Source of the DNA: JAHFJU01 sp964354865
Lineage (GTDB): Bacteria > Patescibacteriota > Gracilibacteria > UBA1369 > UM-FILTER-53-11
Length of the DNA: 16,396 bases
NCBI GenBank assembly: GCA_964354865.1
Contig: CAYHBN010000028.1
Span: 1 to 16,396 of the forward strand
Direction: 5' to 3'
This document shows positions 6,283 to 13,600 of the stretch, piece after piece. Below the pieces are notes generated by a model. It did not search any database and had not been told where the DNA came from. It was given only the letters and a program-made list of their open reading frames with translations. Each line of letters starts with the position of its first letter. Within the stretch, counting starts at the first letter, position 1. A program made the translations under genes and the position numbers.

Positions 6283-7497
6283 ATGCTACGAATAAGCCAA
6301 ACCAATATAAAAATTCCTCACAAACATGTGGGTGCAGACTTTTTTGCTCACTTGGCTTTTATTTTTACTACCGGAGGTGCAGCATTCGGTGCGATTTTCC
6401 CCATTATCTTAGAGAAAAAACTTGGTGGATCGACGTATGTTGGTATGTATTATGCGGTAATTTCATTCATCTGCATTATTGCTTCGATTGCAAGTACGAA
6501 TCTATTCGTACGGTTTTCAAAAATTAGTATCGCGCGCTTTGTGTTGTTGTCGCTTACGGTACTTATTTTTGTTATGAACTATGCCGCGTCGGTGTGGCAT
6601 TTGGGTTTTTTAGATTTACCGCGAGCAATATGTATTATGTTTGCAAATATTGTATTAGCTCTGTTTGTTCGTGACTTTAGCACGCGTAATAATCTTGCTG
6701 AATCTGAAGGTCATTATTTTTTTTATTCGAGTTTAGGATGGATGGTGGGACCACTTATTGGCGGTTTTGTGGCACAGCGTTATGGTACCGAATCGATATT
6801 TAACTTAGTGGCGAGTTTGTTCTTTATCTGTTGGGTATATTTTGAGGTTCATGGCATTCGTGAGCGAAAACTTGCGAGAGAGGTGAATCGTGAAATCGAG
6901 ACTATAGGAGTGCTTTTTAAAAATATTTTAGAATATTTTAAAGTCCCCAGTCTGAGAAAAGTTTTTTGGATTTCTTTTGGATATAATTTTTGGTGGGCTA
7001 TTCGCGGTATTTACATGCCACTTGCAATTATTGCGATGGGCTATGGTGAACGAACGGTGGGAATTTTTATGGCACTCGGTATGTTGCCCTGTGTGTTTCT
7101 TGAAAAATATGCGGCACGTTTAGCCCAGCGCGATGGGGTGAGAAAATATATAACAGCGGGATTTGCAGGTTTAGCCGGATTTATAAGTTTGTTTTATATT
7201 TTTGCAGAGATTAATAATCTTGTTCTTTTGTGCTTTGTGTTGGCAAACATTGGGGCGGCATTTATCGAGTCGCTCAAAGTTACCTATTTCTTTGAGGTTG
7301 TTAAAAAACAAGATGCCGAACGTTTCTGGGGTATTTACAACGTTGCTGAATATGCTGCGTATCTGGTGGGGCCATTCCTTGTTTCACTCTTTTTATCGTT
7401 CGTACCAAGTATTTCAAAAATGTGGGGTATATTGGCGCTTTGCATGGTGGGATTTGCCGCATTAGCCATGACGATTGAGAAAAAGGCCAAAAAATGA
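6283..7497 (+). CDS. Major facilitator superfamily-type transporter
   Basis: A 404-residue polytopic inner-membrane protein. About 12 hydrophobic segments can be counted in two groups of six (roughly 20-43, 53-75, 82-102, 113-130, 145-165, 170-190, then 226-250, 257-275, 290-310, 312-332, 352-374 and 380-396). They are split by a charged cytoplasmic loop at about 190-225, which is the MFS layout. The loop after the second segment (FVRFSKISIAR) keeps only traces of the usual G-x3-D-R-x-G motif. The GWMVGPLIGGF segment (152-162) resembles the Gly/Pro-rich fifth helix of drug and sugar exporters. The substrate cannot be named. It starts 9 bases after the PAP2 stop, so the two are probably cotranscribed. 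It ends in TGA, and the promoter of the giant gene overlaps its last codons. Confidence 0.85.
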   Translation: MLRISQTNIKIPHKHVGADFFAHLAFIFTTGGAAFGAIFPIILEKKLGGSTYVGMYYAVISFICIIASIASTNLFVRFSKISIARFVLLSLTVLIFVMNYAASVWHLGFLDLPRAICIMFANIVLALFVRDFSTRNNLAESEGHYFFYSSLGWMVGPLIGGFVAQRYGTESIFNLVASLFFICWVYFEVHGIRERKLAREVNREIETIGVLFKNILEYFKVPSLRKVFWISFGYNFWWAIRGIYMPLAIIAMGYGERTVGIFMALGMLPCVFLEKYAARLAQRDGVRKYITAGFAGLAGFISLFYIFAEINNLVLLCFVLANIGAAFIESLKVTYFFEVVKKQDAERFWGIYNVAEYAAYLVGPFLVSLFLSFVPSISKMWGILALCMVGFAALAMTIEKKAKK

Positions 7498-7503
7498 TAT
7501 ACT
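7475..7503 (+). promoter_or_regulatory. Strong promoter for the giant gene
   Basis: TTGAGA (7475-7480), an exact 17-base spacer and TATACT (7498-7503) are joined by a TG at 7495-7496 that makes an extended -10. The TG comes from the TGA stop of the transporter gene. A start point near 7510 gives a leader of about 104 bases before the ATG at 7614. It is among the best promoter matches in the window. Confidence 0.7.
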
Positions 7504-7524
7504 GACAAGATTGTTTTGTAAAAA

Positions 7525-7598
7525 AAGCGAGCGCACGGCGCGAGCGCGAATAAGGCGAAGCATTCCCGCTGAGCGGGATGCGAGCCGAAGTGAGCTTA
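7525..7598 (+). other. GC-rich structured leader element with hairpin
   Basis: This GC-rich patch lies between the promoter and the giant gene and is bounded by A-runs on both sides. Its core hairpin (7554-7586) pairs GGC/GCC, then GCA/TGC, then TCCCGC/GCGGGA around a TGA loop, with a 3/2 internal loop and one bulged T. A small GCGC-acg-GCGC hairpin (7531-7541) precedes it. Short variants of GCGAGC, GCGAAGC and GTGAGC recur through the patch. No T-tract follows, so it does not look like an intrinsic terminator. It may be a leader regulatory structure, or one copy of a dispersed extragenic repeat; only one copy is in this window. Confidence 0.5.
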
Positions 7599-7613
7599 AA
7601 AATAACACAATAA

Positions 7614-10600
7614 ATGGCACCAGAAACAAAAATTGATACCTTAGATGTTCGCGAAAGAAAGTCGACTGAGCAAGAGTTGGCTGCTTTGCGTAATCAATTG
7701 AAGGGTCAAGATATTGCAAAAATAAAAGGCACTGCAGAAGGTATTGACGCACCAACGTCGCTGATCGATTTTTTTAAAGATATTTACTCAAAAATTGGTA
7801 TTCCGAATGTCGCTGAAAATGTTCTGAAAGACATGGAAACGTTGTTTAGAAAAAAAACAAATCGTTCACTAGCAGAGATACATGGTTACGCAATTTCTAA
7901 TGGGATTTTAACAGTGAAATTTAATGAAAACGACGATACTGCAGAAATTCTTGATTTGCCTCTTTTTCCTGCACAGTTGAGCGATTTGAGTGCTGAAATT
8001 ACACGGGAAGAACCTAAAAATAACTATGCATTGAGTGCTCACGAAGGTGGTAGCAAAATTGAGAGTGCAATTATCATTGTTGGTGGTGTCGATGCCACTC
8101 CTTTTTCAGAAAAAGGAATGTCTGCAAAGGAGTATGAAAAAAAAGTAACTGATGCCAAATTCTTGCTTGCACTCGATCTAAACCGATTTACTCCTTCTAC
8201 TCAAACATTAATTACTGAGCATCGTTCAGAACTTGAGACGCTTTCTACACAGTCTGATTTTTCGCGCGCAGCTATGAATGCAAATTTTGAGCTTAATGGT
8301 CGTACTGTTGAAGAATCACGTGAAAGGATTTTTGGCGCAACCGGTGTGTATAACATTGTGCTAGCTTTTCAACGTATTCTCGACATATACACGGCTGAAA
8401 ATATTAGAAGAAGCAAGACAAAACTTGAGTTCCAAATTGGTAGTCGAGTTGGCGATGTTAATGGTCAAGATGAACGTTTTTCTCAGGCAACGGTCACTCA
8501 GGGGAGCGTTGAAAATAATCTAGATTCTACAGGAAATCCTCGTGATGAATTACAAATAACTGATTCAGTTGGTGCAGCTGTGTATTCTGCCGCCGCAGGA
8601 GACGATGTGCCTGTCAGAGTGCGACGCAGAAAAAGAACACCACGAACAGACGAAGTTACTGGAAAAGACGAAGTTCCTGCTAAAGGTACAGAAACCGATA
8701 AAAAGATAGATCCAGAATTAGAGAAGAACATTCCGGTGAAAATTAGTGCCGATAGAAATGCGCGTCAATTTGAGGGACAGTCTGATAATGCTGATGCATT
8801 GGCCATGCCAGCAATGGGTACTATTGAGACTAAAATGTATGCCGATTACGCACAGCGCGACTTGATGAAAATCTATGGAGCGAAAGGGAGAGATGCCTTT
8901 ATAGAAGGGATCAGAAAGTTGCCGGCTTCAGATTCTGTCGCGCAGATTATTGAGGCTTCACTTGAAGAACTTGCAAAAAAAAATCCGCAAGATGCGGTGT
9001 TGGCTTTACAGCAAATGTTAAGTGATGCAAATGATGAAACGACGAAGCAGCTTGTTAAGATAGTTAGAAATAATATAAAAACTGCAGAAAATCCTTCTAA
9101 AAAAGCAGTATGGGAGTTGCTGTTGGCTCAGCTTTATTTAGGAGCGGGTCCGTTCTCGACAAAAGCAATGGGCGAAATTTTCGATACGATTCGAAAAATA
9201 AATATCGCCGAAATTTCACCACAAGAAAAGCAGATGATTGATTTGCAAAAGCAGTATTTCGAAATGTATGTACGTCGTACCGCCGCAGACCAACTTGTAG
9301 AAACACAGTTGTCTATGCTCGAAGGCGGGCTCGAAGAAAAAGACGACGTAGAAAAGTTTCAGGCTACAGAACGAACGAAACAAGATATTGCCAATGATTT
9401 GGCAAATATCGGTTGGTCTACATTCGACAAAGATGAAGAGGCATATTACGGCTCACGTCACGTACTCGAAATGTTAAGCATGTTATTGAAGTACGATTAT
9501 CCTAATAATCCAAAAGCAAATCCGAATCCTATTACCTATTACCTTGATTCAATTGCGAGCGGTAAACTTTCAGACAATAGCGAAATTAATATTGATACGA
9601 AGAATATTTCTGTGCCATTACATGATTATCATGGCAGGCCAATAGATCTTTCGAGCAAGGCAGTAAATGGCATCGTATCTCTAAGCTCATTATTCGATGA
9701 AGTTTTTGCGTCAGCAAAAGAAGAGGTCCGTTTATATAAGGAGTACTCAAATGGGAAAGAAAATATAGATAATCATAATTCGTTTGGAACTACCAAGAAA
9801 TTCGGGTATACGAATGACAACGGAGATATCGAATCGATTTTTAATACACTCGGACTCAATGGTGATGTGTCATCGTTTAATGAGGAATCACTCGATGCAA
9901 AAGCTCAAGAGCTTTTTACACGAAAAATAAATGGACTCATCGAAGCAAAACATTACGACGAAGCACGTTCATTATGTCTCGATATTTTAAAAGCAAAAAT
10001 TGATGAGCGAGCTAAGAAAGACTACAGCAAATATTTTGTGGAAAATTTTAACAGCGAGCGAAGAAATCTTGTAAAAGAAGGTTGGCAGGGCAAACTCGAG
10101 GCTCAAGCAAAACTCGAAATTGCGCAGCAGCTCGGCATAAAAGATAGTACTGACATGGGTGATGATTACGACGTTTCTAAGTTTGGAATAGAGGGCAAAG
10201 ACGGGAAAATCATCACTGATTTGGGAATCTATAAGGCGTTTATAGCGGGTCAACAGTTAGATCGAATGGCTCAAATGAAAGTATACGAAGAGAAAACACG
10301 TGATTTTAATAAGAACGATATTACGTTAGATCTCACTCCCTTTGAACAAACAGTGTACGATCAGTTTGTCGATGTCAGCGGTCTTACGACATGGAGTTTA
10401 CGAGATGAAAATGCTGATTTCTGGACTGATGTAGGAATTTCAATCGCGGAACTTGTAGGAATTTCTCTTATTACCATGGGAGTAGGAACCTTTATTGGGG
10501 CAGCTGCAGGAGTTGGTAGGGGAATAGCTGTTGGTGCCGAAGTCGCAGCCGGAGGTGCACGCACAGGTAGATCGTGGATAACCGCTACGAGACTTGGTGA

Positions 10601-13600
10601 GAGGGTAGCAAGAATAAGTACTCGAGCTGGAAACGCAATACGCACTGGTCGCGAAGGTAGTTGGCTCGACAGAAATGTTGGCGAGGGAGTTCGTTTGTTG
10701 AATAGGTCTCACACTGCTGCAGATGGCGCACGTTTCGGTGCACGTGTTGGCGGTGGATTTAAAAATGCAGCAGCAGGTGGACTAAAATTAGCTGGAGAAT
10801 CAGTACTATTCCAAGCTCAAGAAATGGCTCTGCGTGGCGATTTGCCAGATAGCGGCACAGACTATCTATTCCAACTCGGTACTACTATGGCCACATTGGG
10901 TGCAGGCAAATTGGCACATAAAGCCACAGGGCGATATATGAAGGCGGCTTCATCGCCAACAATTCTTGGTATGGCTAGAACAGGTGCACGAACGACGATG
11001 GATTTTTCCGGTCAGCTTATATCGGGTATGGCCGTTTCATCGTATCAAAATCTCGTTTCTAATACACTGGGGTTCACAAATTTGGATCAATTACAGGCAA
11101 TGGGAAAAATTGATGATATGGGCAATCTCACCAGCGGCGGGGGGTATTGGTATAACGAATTTGTCCGTAACAAGGAGTGGAAAGAATTCGCGCATACTAC
11201 AGCCGTAACGTTTGCTCTCTTTAGACCACGAGCTAATGGTGGTGCACATTCTCCACTATCTGAGTCTGCTCCTCTTGACTCATTAAAGGCAAGTGTTGAA
11301 TCTCATGCTACAAAACTTGAGGCAAAGCGTGCAGAACTGACAGAAGTCGAAAAGAGAATTTCAGAAATTGATGCCGAAATTGCAGGATTAAAAGAGGTAA
11401 AAAAGAATGTGGATAATACCTCGGTTGAAGAGGCCAAGGTTACAAAACTAGAGCAAGAATTTGCAGAGCTTCAGACTAAAGAAATAGAATTAGGTGAGGT
11501 GTGTAAGGTATTAGAGACCCGTATATCAGATGCACAAACTGCTGATCCTAATGCAGATGTTACGGTAATTGAAGCTGATCTCGCCCTAGTTAAGGGTGAA
11601 TACAATTTGGCAAGAGAAGCGACAGATAAAACTGGAAAAAAATTAACGAAAGCACACGAGGCGGTAGCGAATAAAAAAGCACTTCGCGATACTTCTTCTG
11701 AAGAAGCAGAAGTAACAAGAACAAAAGACGAACTTAAAGCTCTTCAAAAAGCATACGATAAGTTAGTTAAAGCCGATGCGGAACAATCTGAAATCGATCA
11801 ATCACAAAGCGATCTGACCAAAGCTGAAACAGCTTATGAGCGAGCGGTAAAAACACTCGCCGATAAAAAAGCTGAACGAAAAACTTCTACAAAAGATGCA
11901 GAAAAAGGTGCAGTGAGTATTCGTGAAGCAGCACAAAAAAAACGTGCTGAATTAAAAGGCAAAGCTGCAAAAATCCGACGTGATATTACCGCCGCAGAAT
12001 GGAATGTAAAATCTGCGACAAAGCGGCATGATATTGCTGTAGAGGCAGAGGCTGCGGTGCAGCAACGAGCTGAAGCAGAGGCAAATGCAGAAGCGGCTCG
12101 CGTTGAAGCAGCGAAGAACAAAGCTGAAAGTGAAGCTAGAATAGCGGCAGAAGCCAAGGCCCAAGCAGTTAAAGATGCACAAAATATTGCCGATGCAAAA
12201 AATAAAATAGATGAGTTAAAAACATTAGATGCGGAAATTAAAAAAGAACATGCACGCTGCGAAGCTGAAAAAGGAAAAGCCGAAGCTGATAAGGTTTTGA
12301 AAGATGCCTATGATCGAATTATTAAAGCTCTGACTACTCCTGATAAAGTGCCAACAATACTAGAAGTTCAGAGGGAATACGTTCGTGAATTAAAAGAAAA
12401 ACAAAAAGTAGCAGAAGCTCAAAAGGCCAAAGATGCCGAAAGTATTACGAGAAAAAATCAAAAAGATTTTGACAAAGCATTTTCTGGTAAATCAGATCAG
12501 GAAAAAGTTGAAGCTCTCGATTTTGCAGAAGCAATTTTGCGAAAAGAATCAGGTCGCGATCCTACTAAAGATGAAATTTTAGAACGAGCGACTAAGGATG
12601 AATTAGCTGAACAGGCAGCCGAAAAGGCAAAGGCAAAAGCAGAAAGAGAAGAAGCGATCGCAGAGGCTGCACGAGTTGCGGCTGCAAATCCTAAAGGTAA
12701 AAAAGACAAAGGTAAAAAAGTTAAAGTTACTGTAAATATTAATGGGCAGACGGGCACAGGTCCAGCGCCAGAAGCTCAGGCAGGGCCAAAACCTAAACCA
12801 GCGCCAGAAGCTCAGGCAGCGCCAGAACCAAAACCAGCGCCAAGGCCTAGTCCTGAACCCCGTGCCTGGGAAGATACTCCGGATATCGATGCAGAATTTG
12901 CAGAAACCCCTGTGGCTCGTAGAGCTTTGCCAGGACCTGAACCCGAAGCGGGCGCTCGTTCACGAAAAGCATTCGCAGCAGAATCACTCCCTGTAACTCC
13001 TAAGCTTGTTCAAAAACTTTCGCACGTTGAAACTACACAGTTGCGAAAATCAGTTGAGGATCATATTCTCCCCGAAGACTTATGCGCCGCATTAAAAGCA
13101 GACCCTACATTGTACGATGTACTGTCTCGTGTGTATTCACCAAAGCGTATTGAACAAATGCGTGCACTCGTTGATGAGTATGCTCAATATGGAGATGCAG
13201 AATTTGCACGTGGAGTTTTTGATGCACTTGCAAAAGGAGAGGCTCTTTTGCCTGCGAGAACTTTAGAAAATAGGCACCCTAAAGAAGGAAAAACGGTTCT
13301 TTCACAATGGGAGTTAGATGCTTTACTTGAAGCAGTTAATAGGGATCCTGATAATAGTGATCCTGACGTACCACCACCAGCTCCTGCCGTGGCCGCTGCG
13401 CCGCGACCGATGAATACCGATGCCGCACCAGCCGCCGAAAAAGCAGTTAAAGCACCTCCTGCTGCCGAAGCAGCTCCCCGCGCGCCTGTTGCTCCTGCAG
13501 AAGCTCCTATTCTCACTCGAATTAGAGAAGCACACGCCGCACTGCGATCAAAAGTCGAAAGAATTTCTCCAGATACAAAATTTGAAGCGGCAGTCAGATT

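Noticed and set aside
7554..7586. Rho-independent terminator for the transporter gene
   Set aside because: The hairpin is strong but is followed by mixed sequence and A-runs rather than a T-tract, and it lies downstream of the giant gene's promoter.
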